From 13-2-20CM-68-14 sp046733295 (lineage in GTDB: Bacteria > Actinomycetota > Thermoleophilia > Gaiellales > Gaiellaceae), in assembly GCA_046733295.1 (NCBI GenBank), contig JBKPOY010000054.1, positions 1-49,471 of the forward strand: a stretch of DNA of 49,471 bases, read 5' to 3'. Under the pieces are notes generated by a model that saw only the letters and a list, made by a program, of their open reading frames with translations, was not told the origin of the DNA and made no database searches. Below are positions 24,318 through 31,681 of this stretch, in pieces; position 1 is the stretch's first letter; each line of letters opens with the position of its first letter. A program made the translations under genes and the position numbers.

Positions 24318-25181
24318 ATGGACGAGCGCCAGCACATCGCTCGGCTCCTTGTTTCGTGTCCCGACCAGCACGGGATTATCGCGGCAGTCTCGGGTTTTCT
24401 CTTCGAGAGCGACGCCAACATCCTCAGCTCCGACCAGTACTCGACGGACCCGGAGGGCGGGACTTTCTTCATGCGGATGGAGTTCCGGCTCGAAGCGCTG
24501 CAGGATCGAAAGGAGAAGCTCGAGCGCGCCTTCGCCGACCGGGTTGGCAGGCCATTCGGGATGACTTGGCGCTTCGCGTACGCGAGCGAACGCAAGCGCG
24601 CGGCGTTGTTGGCCTCGCGCGATGACCACTGCCTCCTGGACCTCCTCTGGCGGTGGCGCCGAGGCGAGCTCGATGTGGATATTGTCGCCGTCCTCTCGAA
24701 CCACCCCGAGCACGCCGCAGACGTCCTCGGCTTCCAGGTCCCGTTTCACCACATCCCAGTGCCTCCAGGCGGCAAGGCTGAAGCAGAGGCGCGAATGCTC
24801 GAACTCCTCGTCGGCAAGCTGGATTTCGTCGTGCTCGCCCGCTACATGCAGATTCTCTCGGAGGGATTCCTCGAGCGCCTCGGCGTGCCGGTGATCAACA
24901 TCCATCACTCGTTCCTCCCTGCTTTCGTCGGCGGTGATCCCTATGGCCGTGCGCACGATCGCGGCGTCAAGATCATCGGCGCCACGGCGCATTACGTCAC
25001 GAGGGAACTCGACGCCGGGCCGATCATCGAGCAAGACGTCGCTCGTGTATCGCATAGACAAAGCGTGGAAGAACTCGAGCTCATCGGCCGTGACATCGAG
25101 CGTGTCGTGCTCGCCCGCTCAGTCAAATGGCACCTTGAGGACCGTGTGCTCGTCCACGAAAACCGGACGATCGTCTTTTAG
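24318..25181 (+). CDS. purU: Formyltetrahydrofolate deformylase
   Basis: PurU hydrolyses 10-formyl-THF to formate and THF, balancing one-carbon pools and supplying formate. The 287-residue protein has an N-terminal ACT domain (about 1-85, LVSCPDQHGIIAAVSGF) and a C-terminal formyltransferase-fold domain. In it the VINIHHSFLPAF segment carries the catalytic Asn and His, and TAHYVTRELDAGPIIEQD the catalytic Asp. ATG 24318 follows GAGG closely. GC is about 60-62%, clearly below its neighbours, and codon choice is more relaxed. It may have been acquired separately. Functionally it fits the glycine cleavage and formimidoyltransferase genes of the window. Confidence 0.94.
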   Translation: MDERQHIARLLVSCPDQHGIIAAVSGFLFESDANILSSDQYSTDPEGGTFFMRMEFRLEALQDRKEKLERAFADRVGRPFGMTWRFAYASERKRAALLASRDDHCLLDLLWRWRRGELDVDIVAVLSNHPEHAADVLGFQVPFHHIPVPPGGKAEAEARMLELLVGKLDFVVLARYMQILSEGFLERLGVPVINIHHSFLPAFVGGDPYGRAHDRGVKIIGATAHYVTRELDAGPIIEQDVARVSHRQSVEELELIGRDIERVVLARSVKWHLEDRVLVHENRTIVF

Positions 25182-25326
25182 CGGAGCGGCGGCGAACGGG
25201 CCCGGCCCGGAGCGGACGCCGGTCCTGAGGTAAGCACCAGGTCGGCACCGGCACGCATTGCCGTTATGGAGGGCGTGCCTATCTCGCATGCTTGAGCCAA
25301 ACCCGCCAAGCCATGCGCTGCTAGGA

Positions 25327-25398
25327 GGCGCATACGGGATTCGAACCCGTGCCGCCGCCGTGAGAGGGCGGTGTCCTAGGCCACTAGACGAATGCGCC
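25327..25398 (-). tRNA. tRNA-Glu, anticodon CTC
   Basis: Read on the minus strand, the 72-base gene forms a 7-bp acceptor stem (GGCGCAT/ATGCGCC). It has a D-arm, an anticodon arm CCGCC-CTCTCAC-GGCGG with anticodon CTC, and a T-arm with GGTTCGAATCC. It decodes GAG, the dominant Glu codon here. The 3' CCA is not encoded. The 3' end faces the low-GC purU patch. Confidence 0.95.
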
Positions 25399-25409
25399 GG
25401 GGCAACGCC

Positions 25410-25415
25410 AGTCTA
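25410..25415 (-). promoter_or_regulatory. -10 box of tRNA-Glu
   Basis: The minus strand reads TAGACT, ending 11 bases before the mature tRNA 5' end. That leaves a short 5' leader for RNase P removal. Confidence 0.6.
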
Positions 25416-25483
25416 GCCGCTAGGCCGCGAGATCGCCGCCGGACGCCCTCGGCGTAATGGTTGAGCGGCAGGCGGGCCGCGAG

Positions 25484-25489
25484 TAGCCT
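25484..25489 (+). promoter_or_regulatory. -10 box of the O-antigen-ligase-like gene
   Basis: TAGCCT ends 11 bases before ATG 25501, so any leader would be about 4-5 bases. This supports ATG 25501 over the upstream start at 25461. Confidence 0.45.
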
Positions 25490-25500
25490 GAGGCGGGGGA

Positions 25501-27404
25501 TGGCCGAGGCTCTTTCGACGAGATCTCCGGCGCCGGTCGTCCGGCGACTGCCAGCTGCCGAAGCGATGGAGACACTGATCGTGGGCGTCGGCTCGTGCGT
25601 GCTCGTCGCCGGCGTGTCGGCCGCGGCAGGCGGCTACTTCCCGACCGCCTGGGGCTGGACGGCGCTCGCACTCTTCTGGGTGACCGCGCTCGCCCTGCTC
25701 CTGGGCAGCACGGCCGAAATCGGTCCTCCTGAGCTCTTACTCGTGGGTGCGTTAACGGCTTTCGCGGGGTGGGTCTGGCTGTCGACGATTTGGTCGCGAA
25801 GCGCTCCGCAGTCTTTCCTCGAGGGCCAGCGCGTCCTCGTCTACGTGGCAGGCGCCGCAGCTGCCCTGCTCCTCGTCGGCCGGCGGTCGGTGCCCCATCT
25901 CCTCGGCGGCCTGTTGACGGCGATCACGCTTGTCTCGGCCTACGGACTGGCGACGCGCCTGTTCCCGGACCGGATCGGCATTTTCGACCCGTTCGCCGGC
26001 TATCGCCTCGAGGCGCCGGTCGGGTATTGGAACGCGCTTGGGATCCTCGCCTCGATGGGGGCGCTGCTCGGGCTCGGTTTCGCTGCCCGTGGCTCCAGCC
26101 TCGCGAGGCGCGCGCTCGGGGCCGCGGTGCTTTCGATTCTTTTCCCGGTGATCTACTTCACCTACAGCCGTAGCGCTTGGCTGGTACTTGGGTTTGGCGT
26201 GCTGGCAGCGGTCGCGGTTGAACGACGGCGGCTCCAGCTCCTGACGGCGTTCGCCTTCGCGGCCGCCGCGCCCGCCGTCTCAGTGCTCGTCGCCTCCCGG
26301 TCGGACGCACTGACCCACAAGATCACGTCGATCGACGCGGCCGCACATGACGGCAAGCGGTTCGCGCTGGTCGTGCTTGCATCGGCGGCCGTGACGGTCG
26401 TGCTAACGCTGCTAGTCGCTAGCCAGGAATCGCGGTTCGAACTCGGCCGGACGGCACGGCTCGTCTACGGCGGCGCGCTCGTGGCTCTGCTCGCCGCCGC
26501 GATCGTGGCCGGGATCGTCCGATACGGCAGCCCGCCGACCGTCGTCAGGAAGGCGTACGACTCCTTCGTCTCGAAACCGACGGCCACCTCCGAGCCGAAC
26601 CTGAACGAGCGCCTGTTCAGCCTGCAGGGGAGCGGCCGCGGGCAGCTCTGGTCGGTCGCCCTGGACGATTTCGCCCGGCATCCGCTACTCGGCTCCGGCG
26701 CCGGAACCTACGAGCAGGAGTGGTATCGCCACCGCGACATAAATCTCGCCGTCCGAGACGCCCACGGGATCTACGTCGAGCAGCTCGCGGAGCTCGGCCT
26801 GGTTGGGATTGCGCTGCTCGTGACCGCGCTTGCGGTTCCGTTCTATGCCGCGTTTCGCGCCCGCGGCACTCGGCTGGTTGGCGCGGCGTTCGCGGCATAC
26901 CTCGCCTTCGTCCTGCACGCGGCGGTCGACTGGGACTGGGAGGTGCCGGCCGTGATGTTGACGGGGCTGCTCTGCGGGGTCGCACTCCTCGCCGCCGCCA
27001 GGCCGGAGCGCCCGCCGCGGCCAATTGCCCTACAGGTCCGGATGGCCGGCGTCGCGGCGACTGCGGCGCTCGCTGCTCTGGCGTTCGTCGGGCTCGTGGG
27101 GAACGTCGCCCTGGCCTCGAACGCTCGGGCGGCACGGCAGGGCGACTGGGACAAGGCGATCTCGCAAGCCCGCCGCGCTTCGGATTGGGCGCCGTGGTCG
27201 TCCGACGCCCTCGCGCGGATCGGTGAAGCTCAGCTCGAGCTGGGCCGAACGGATGAGGCTGCGGCGTCGTTCAGGCGCGCCATCGCGAAGGATCCGACGA
27301 ACTGGCAGCTCTGGTTCGAGCTCTACAACGCCACCTCTGGCCCGGCGGCGCGAGAGGCCTTCCGCCGGACCTACGAACTGAATCCACGCGGGATCGCCGG
27401 GTGA
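25501..27404 (+). CDS. O-antigen ligase/polymerase-like membrane protein with C-terminal TPRs
   Basis: This polytopic membrane protein (634 residues) has about a dozen hydrophobic helices and a large loop with GSGRGQLWSVAL and HPLLGSGAGTYEQEW. That loop and the following GIYVEQLAELGLVG are typical of the Wzy_C/WaaL family of glycan ligases and polymerases. The last 100 residues form at least two TPR units (ARIGEAQLELGRTDEAAASF). Such proteins act on lipid-linked glycans at the outer membrane face. No glycosyltransferase cluster is nearby, so the substrate is open. A TAGCCT box 11 bases upstream supports ATG 25501. Confidence 0.82.
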
Positions 27405-27416
27405 GCGCGGCGTTAG

Positions 27417-27435
27417 GAACCACGAAAGCTGGTTC
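27417..27435. repeat. Inverted repeat upstream of the ECF sigma gene
   Basis: GAACCA and TGGTTC are perfect 6-bp arms separated by 7 bases, centred 18 bases before the sigma factor ATG. The left arm belongs to TAGGAACC, which resembles the GGAAC -35 of many ECF promoters, so autoregulation is possible. A GTT lies 18 bases after it, but the fit is loose. Confidence 0.35.
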
Positions 27436-27444
27436 GAGAGTTCA

Positions 27445-28023
27445 ATGGCCGACCTACCGGGGAGAAACTACTCTGAGTCGAGTCCGGTGTTTTCGAGAGA
27501 TCCACTAGCCAACCCCGAGGCGCTGATCCGGCGTGTCTACGCATACGCGGCGTACCGCCTCGGCGACGGCCCCGACGCCGAGGACGCGACCAGCGAGGCG
27601 TTCGAGCGCGCGCTCCGGTACCGGGAGAGCTTCGACGGCAGGAAGGGCGAGCCGGCCGCCTGGCTGATCGGAATCGCGCGGCGCTGCGTCGACGACGCGC
27701 TCGCCAACCGCGTCCCGCTCGCCGAGCCGGTCGATGTCGAGGCGCCCGGTGATCTCGAGGAGGAGACGCTCACCCGTCTCGAGCTCGGTCGGGCGCTCGC
27801 CGTCCTCAGCGATCCGGATCGGGAGCTCGTCGCGCTCCGCTACGGCGCGGACCTGTCCGCCAGGCAGATCGGCGAGTTGCTCGAGACGCGAACGAACACG
27901 ATCGAGGTGGCCCTGCACCGCGCGCTCGAGCGGCTCCGCCGCCAGATCGCGCGAGAGCAGTCCGTCCCTCCTCCTAGGCCGATTCCGGAGGCTGTAAGGG
28001 TTTCGCCCGAACGGGCGGTATAG
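27445..28023 (+). CDS. ECF-type RNA polymerase sigma factor
   Basis: The 192-residue protein has sigma region 2 (about 25-95, YAYAAYRLGDGPDAEDATSEAFERAL, then the -10 recognition segment with AWLIGIARR). Region 4 (about 118-172) has LSDPDRELVALRYGADLSARQIGELL, the helix-turn-helix for the -35. It lacks regions 1 and 3, as ECF sigmas do. ATG 27445 is chosen; no strong ribosome site is visible. The next gene, 37 bases downstream, encodes a small one-helix membrane protein that is a plausible anti-sigma factor. Tandem L,D-transpeptidases follow, suggesting an envelope-stress regulon, which is an inference. Confidence 0.9.
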   Translation: MADLPGRNYSESSPVFSRDPLANPEALIRRVYAYAAYRLGDGPDAEDATSEAFERALRYRESFDGRKGEPAAWLIGIARRCVDDALANRVPLAEPVDVEAPGDLEEETLTRLELGRALAVLSDPDRELVALRYGADLSARQIGELLETRTNTIEVALHRALERLRRQIAREQSVPPPRPIPEAVRVSPERAV

Positions 28024-28060
28024 GGGTCAGAAGCACAAATCGACGAGGGGGTTTGAGCTA

Positions 28061-28489
28061 GTGAAGTCATTCTGGAATCGGGAGAGGTCGTACGACGTCG
28101 AAAATGCGCTGCGGCGCAACAAGCCGCAGCCTTCCGATGAGTTCGTGACGAGCCTCAGCGAGCGCGTCCGCAGGGAGCCGCGACGCACCGGCACCGGACT
28201 GCGTGTGGCGCTCGCAGGCGTGCTGACGATCGCGCTGCTCGCGGCACTCGCTCCGGTCGGGGCGCTCGGCTACGCGAGCTCCGCGGCGAAGGGCGTCGTC
28301 AACGCAGCGTCACGCGTCGCCGCGACGCACGCGCAGCCGACCGCTGTGCACTCTCCGGCGCGCGATCAGTACAAGAAGCCGAAGAAGTGCAAGAAGGGCA
28401 CGAAGCGCAAGGGCAACAAGTGCGTAAAGGTGAAGAAGAGCGCCAAGGGCGCGCGCGTCAGCCGGCGCGGCCCGCGGTTCACCGGCTGA
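28061..28489 (+). CDS. Small one-helix membrane protein, probable anti-sigma partner
   Basis: The 142-residue protein has a cytoplasmic N-terminus (NALRRNKPQPSDEFVTSL). This resembles the short helical segment by which small anti-sigma factors hold their sigma. One membrane helix follows (about 47-68), then an extracytoplasmic tail. The tail is extremely Lys/Arg rich and has a CKKGTKRKGNKC loop with two cysteines 9 apart. No zinc-binding HxxxCxxC motif of classical anti-sigma proteins is present. GTG 28061 follows GAGGGGG. Function is inferred from position and layout only. Confidence 0.72.
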   Translation: MKSFWNRERSYDVENALRRNKPQPSDEFVTSLSERVRREPRRTGTGLRVALAGVLTIALLAALAPVGALGYASSAAKGVVNAASRVAATHAQPTAVHSPARDQYKKPKKCKKGTKRKGNKCVKVKKSAKGARVSRRGPRFTG

Positions 28490-28510
28490 GGCAAGCGAAA
28501 TCGGGTACGA

Positions 28511-28540
28511 GGATGGGGCGGCCCCGGTGCCGCCCCATCC
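28511..28540. terminator. Strong 12-bp hairpin before the first L,D-transpeptidase
   Basis: GGATGGGGCGGC (28511-28522) and its exact complement (28529-28540) surround a 6-base loop. It begins 22 bases after the anti-sigma-like stop. There is no T-run, so it is a GC-only terminator or an mRNA-processing/stability element. It overlaps the GTG at 28527, arguing for the later start at 28560. Confidence 0.55.
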
Positions 28541-28559
28541 GTCTCCGTTGGGGGACTGG

Positions 28560-29627
28560 GTGACGAAGCAAAGGGGTCCAATCGAGCTGGCACGGAGGGC
28601 GCGCGGGGGCGCGCTCCTGCTGTTGCTCGGGCTCGCGCTCGCGGCAGCGCCGTCGGCCGGTGGTGCCGCGCGCGCCCCGGGCTTCACGCTGTCGTGGCTC
28701 GCACCGACGCCCTCCGACGGCAAGAGCTTCACCGTGGCGGTGGGTGAGAAGCTCACCGTCGCGCTCGCGGCGGGGGGTCGCGGGGGCGTCGCGCGGATCG
28801 AGGCGCGCTCGCTGCCGCTCGGCGCGACTCTTGCTCCGGGAGCGGGGGGGAACGCAGTGCTGACGTGGACGCCGACGCAGTCCCAGCTCGGCACGAGGCC
28901 GCTCGTGTTCGCGGGCCGTTCCTCCGGCGGCGGCTCCACGTCCCCGCGCGCGGTCTTCGTCCGCGTCGTCCCGGCCGTCACACCCGGCCCCCACGACGTC
29001 GTCCCCGTGGGCGTCGACGGCAACACTCGCTGGGCCTATGTCGAGCGCGCGGCCGTCGCGCGCGTGCGACCGAGCCGGGGGGCCCGCGCGATCACGCGGC
29101 TCGCGACCGTCACCCCCGACTACACGCGGAACCTCGTCCAGATCCTTGCCCGCCAGACGGATCTCCAGGGCCGGACCTGGTATCGCATCCGGCTCGCCGT
29201 GCTGCCGAACAACACGACCGGCTGGGTCCTGCGCGGCGCGCTCGGGTCGTTCCACATCGCCCCGACGTATCTCGTGATCGACCGGCAGTTGTTCACGGCG
29301 ACGCTCTACAAGCGCGGCGCGGTCGTCTTCCGGACGCGAATCGGGGTCGGCAAGCCGTACTGGCCGACGCCGAGAGGGGACTTTTACGTCCGCGAGGTTT
29401 TGACCGGCTACGACGATCCGTTCTACGGCCCGGTGGCCTTCGGGACGAGCGCCCGCTCGGCGGTGCTCACTGACTGGCCCGGCGGGGGCTTCATCGGCAT
29501 CCACGGCACGAATGCTCCGGAGATCCTGCCCGGACGCGTCTCGCACGGCTGCGTCCGTGTCAAGAATGGCCCGATCCTGCGCATGCTGCGGCTGATGCCG
29601 GTCGGGACGCCGATCGCGATTCGCTAG
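28560..29627 (+). CDS. L,D-transpeptidase (YkuD domain), secreted
   Basis: Such enzymes form 3-3 crosslinks in peptidoglycan outside the membrane or attach proteins to it. From GTG 28560 the protein has 355 residues. A signal peptide/membrane anchor ends near residue 40 (LLLLLGLALAAAPSAGG). A beta-sandwich-like region contains LTWTPTQSQLG, and an SH3-like stretch ends in NNTTGWV. The YkuD domain follows, with the catalytic HGTNAP and SHGCVRV motifs (Cys nucleophile). GTG 28527 upstream lies in a strong hairpin and is less likely. Its C-terminal 230 residues match the next gene closely. Confidence 0.88.
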   Translation: MTKQRGPIELARRARGGALLLLLGLALAAAPSAGGAARAPGFTLSWLAPTPSDGKSFTVAVGEKLTVALAAGGRGGVARIEARSLPLGATLAPGAGGNAVLTWTPTQSQLGTRPLVFAGRSSGGGSTSPRAVFVRVVPAVTPGPHDVVPVGVDGNTRWAYVERAAVARVRPSRGARAITRLATVTPDYTRNLVQILARQTDLQGRTWYRIRLAVLPNNTTGWVLRGALGSFHIAPTYLVIDRQLFTATLYKRGAVVFRTRIGVGKPYWPTPRGDFYVREVLTGYDDPFYGPVAFGTSARSAVLTDWPGGGFIGIHGTNAPEILPGRVSHGCVRVKNGPILRMLRLMPVGTPIAIR

Positions 29628-29630
29628 TCA

Positions 29631-29649
29631 CGGGAGCCAGCGGCTCCCG
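29631..29649. terminator. Hairpin between the two L,D-transpeptidase genes
   Basis: CGGGAGCC and GGCTCCCG form a perfect 8-bp stem with an AGC loop, 3 bases after the first gene's stop. No T-run follows. Together with the TATACT box downstream it suggests the two paralogues are separate transcription units. Confidence 0.5.
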
Positions 29650-29681
29650 GCCCCCTAGACGTCGTCATCCGCGTGAAGCTC

Positions 29682-29687
29682 TATACT
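29682..29687 (+). promoter_or_regulatory. -10 box of the second L,D-transpeptidase gene
   Basis: TATACT ends 9 bases before GTG 29697. It decides the start at 29697 over GTG 29673, which lies upstream of the box and would not be transcribed from it. Confidence 0.6.
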
Positions 29688-29696
29688 CCGCCCGCC

Positions 29697-30740
29697 GTGG
29701 GGGGTGAGAGCCGCAAAAGTCTCTCGCGCTGCGCGCTTTTCGCCGTGGTCGGGGCAACGGTCCTGCTGGCGCCCGGAACCGCCGCGCAAGGCGATGTCGG
29801 CGTCGTCGCGTGGCAAGCGCCGACTCCAGCCTCGGGGACGGTGTTAAAGGCGGCCGCGGGCGGCAAGTTCTCCGTGCAGCTGAGCGCCGCGTCGGTCGTG
29901 CCCACCGCCTCCGTCCACATCAAGCGAGCCGTAAAGCTCCCACGGGGGGCGAAGCTCGTCTCTTCGGACGGCAACCACGCGACCGCGACGCTGAGCTGGA
30001 CGCCCCGTGGCCGGCAAATCGGCTCCTACACCCTTCGCTTCGCGGCGGTGGACAACACGCCGGCGAAGGCGAGCGTGCCCCTGGCGCTGACGGTGCGAGT
30101 CGGCGTCGGGGTCTTGCGGCTGAGCGGGGTCGGCGACGTTTCGAAGTGGGGGTTCGTGATGCGCAAGACGGTTGTGCGCGCCGCCCCCAGACGCTCTTCG
30201 CGCGCCAAGGCGCGGCTGTCGCTCTGGACTCCGGAGTACTACCCTAACCTCGCGGTGGCGCTGCAGCAGCGGGTGCAGAAGAACGGCACTTGGGTGCAGA
30301 TCCGGTTGCCGATCCTCCCGAACAACTCGACGGGGTGGGTCAAGCGCGGCGCGCTCGGGTCGTTTCGCACGACCCGCGACCATCTCTACGTCTACCGGGG
30401 CTCGACTCGCGCAGTCCTGACCCGAAACGGCGTACCGATCTTTCAGACGCGGGTCGGAGTCGGCAAGTCGTTCTGGCCGACGCCGCACGGCGAGTTCTAC
30501 ATCACCGAGATGATGACCAATTTCCACAACGCGGCGTACGGTCCGATCGCGTTCGGTACGAACGCCCGCTCCGCCGTCCTCACGGACTGGCCCGGCGGAG
30601 GGTTCATCGGTATCCACGGCACGAACGCTCCCGCCCTGATTCCCGGGCATATCTCGCACGGCTGCATTCGCTTGCGGAACGCAGCCATCATCCGCCTGTC
30701 ACGGCTGATGAAGATCGGGACGCCGCTGACCGTCCGCTAG
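29697..30740 (+). CDS. L,D-transpeptidase (YkuD domain), secreted, tandem paralogue
   Basis: This 347-residue paralogue has the same build as its upstream neighbour: signal peptide (about 9-32, LFAVVGATVLLAPGTAAQG), a beta-sandwich region with LSWTPRGRQIG and an SH3-like segment with NNSTGWV. The YkuD domain with HGTNAP and SHGCIRL contains the catalytic Cys. The APTPxxG start of the first module is shared by both proteins. The C-terminal halves are much closer than the N-terminal modules, so they probably arose by tandem duplication. GTG 29697 is chosen because of the TATACT box 9 bases upstream. Its TAG stop shares CTAG with the convergent secreted protein gene. Confidence 0.88.
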   Translation: MGGESRKSLSRCALFAVVGATVLLAPGTAAQGDVGVVAWQAPTPASGTVLKAAAGGKFSVQLSAASVVPTASVHIKRAVKLPRGAKLVSSDGNHATATLSWTPRGRQIGSYTLRFAAVDNTPAKASVPLALTVRVGVGVLRLSGVGDVSKWGFVMRKTVVRAAPRRSSRAKARLSLWTPEYYPNLAVALQQRVQKNGTWVQIRLPILPNNSTGWVKRGALGSFRTTRDHLYVYRGSTRAVLTRNGVPIFQTRVGVGKSFWPTPHGEFYITEMMTNFHNAAYGPIAFGTNARSAVLTDWPGGGFIGIHGTNAPALIPGHISHGCIRLRNAAIIRLSRLMKIGTPLTVR

Positions 30741-31429
30741 CCGCGGAGCATTCGACTGAGCGTGAGGAAGGTCGCCGCCGCGCGGCGGACGACTCGGTAG
30801 CCGGGGTCGGCGAACCGGTAGCCGCGGGACAAGCGCGCCCAGGAGCCCCCGGGCCGGCGGGCCCAGCCGACCTTCTGGAAGCGGAAAGCGAGCTGATTGC
30901 ACGCACCGACGCCGCCGTTCCAGCTCTCGGCGGTGGCGACGGGCTCCCACGTCCCGTGGCTCTTCGGGAGGTAGACGGGCTCGGTCACGGGCTTTCCGTC
31001 GACCCAGACGCGCCACCAGCGGTCGTGGCCCGCCATCTCGAGCACGGCGATCCGGTGGCTCCGGCCCGCTACCACTTCGCCGAGCTCGGCGTACCTGTAA
31101 GGGGCGCCGGGCTTGACGATCTCGTAGTACAGGCGCGGCGCCGCGTAAACGGTCTCGGATGCCATGCCAACCTGGATCCATTCGTCCTGCCCGTTGGGGC
31201 CGCCGCCCGCCCACCCGACGCCCACCCAGGCGGCGACGTGGCCCGCGGCGACCTGAGGAAAGCCGAGGGGCGTCAGCGTCGCGCGAACCCCGTGCGACTT
31301 CCGCAGTCCCTGGAGCCCGGCGTACGAGTAGTCCGCCTTGCCGCATGCCTCTGGCGCCGCCGCCCGGGCGGGCGTGGCGATGGAGCATCCGATTGCGATC
31401 GCCACCGCGAGCGTCGTCAGACGAGGCAC
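30737..31429 (-). CDS. Secreted protein of unknown function
   Basis: I do not recognise the family. From GTG 31429 (GGGAGGT ribosome site 4 bases upstream) the 230-residue protein has a clear signal peptide (LAVAIAIGCSIATPARA) with a likely AxA cleavage. The mature part is rich in Trp, Gly and Tyr with WVGVGW, DEWIQVGM and WWRVWVDGK, suggesting a beta-sandwich similar to lectin or neprosin-like folds. Three cysteines are present. A longer frame to 31474 adds 15 residues that would disrupt the signal. It converges on the second L,D-transpeptidase. Confidence 0.72.
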   Translation of the reverse strand: MPRLTTLAVAIAIGCSIATPARAAAPEACGKADYSYAGLQGLRKSHGVRATLTPLGFPQVAAGHVAAWVGVGWAGGGPNGQDEWIQVGMASETVYAAPRLYYEIVKPGAPYRYAELGEVVAGRSHRIAVLEMAGHDRWWRVWVDGKPVTEPVYLPKSHGTWEPVATAESWNGGVGACNQLAFRFQKVGWARRPGGSWARLSRGYRFADPGYRVVRRAAATFLTLSRMLRG

Positions 31430-31548
31430 GCATACCTCCCGTGAACATGGCGCGAAGAAACCGCTCCGCCTCACTGGAGATCGACCTACGCACGAGGTGC
31501 TCCGATCCCTCGAACGAGTGGCAACATCGGCCCCGGAAATGAAGAAAA

Positions 31549-31564
31549 CCCCGCGATTGCGGGG
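31549..31564. terminator. Bidirectional intrinsic terminator after tRNA-Gln
   Basis: CCCCGC-GATT-GCGGGG has 6 perfect base pairs, AAAA on one side and CTTTT on the other, so it ends in T-runs on both strands. On the minus strand it lies 12 bases downstream of tRNA-Gln. It is the only classical T-run terminator I found in the window. Confidence 0.8.
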
Positions 31565-31576
31565 CTTTTCCGAGGC

Positions 31577-31646
31577 TGCGGGGCTAGGATTCGAACCTAG
31601 ACTACTCGGTCCAGAGCCGAGCGTCCTACCATTAGACGACCCCGCA
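31577..31646 (-). tRNA. tRNA-Gln, anticodon CTG
   Basis: The 70-base gene on the minus strand has the acceptor stem TGCGGGG/CCCCGCA, a D-arm with a short loop, the anticodon arm CTCGG-CTCTGGA-CCGAG (anticodon CTG) and a T-arm with GGTTCGAATCC. It decodes CAG. No CCA is encoded. No glutaminyl-tRNA synthetase is in the window. Many actinobacteria charge this tRNA with Glu and amidate it. Confidence 0.94.
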
Positions 31647-31658
31647 AGGGGTCGGAGA

Positions 31659-31664
31659 AGTGTA
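31659..31664 (-). promoter_or_regulatory. -10 box of tRNA-Gln
   Basis: The minus strand reads TACACT, ending 12 bases before the mature tRNA 5' end, in the 35-base gap after the HD-protein stop. Confidence 0.5.
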
Positions 31665-31681
31665 GCGCGCGAGGCGCGTTT

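Noticed and set aside
25327..25398. tRNA-Glu as the attachment site of an integrated element
   Set aside because: The adjacent patch has lower GC, but there is no integrase, no duplicated tRNA 3' end and no phage or plasmid gene within reach.
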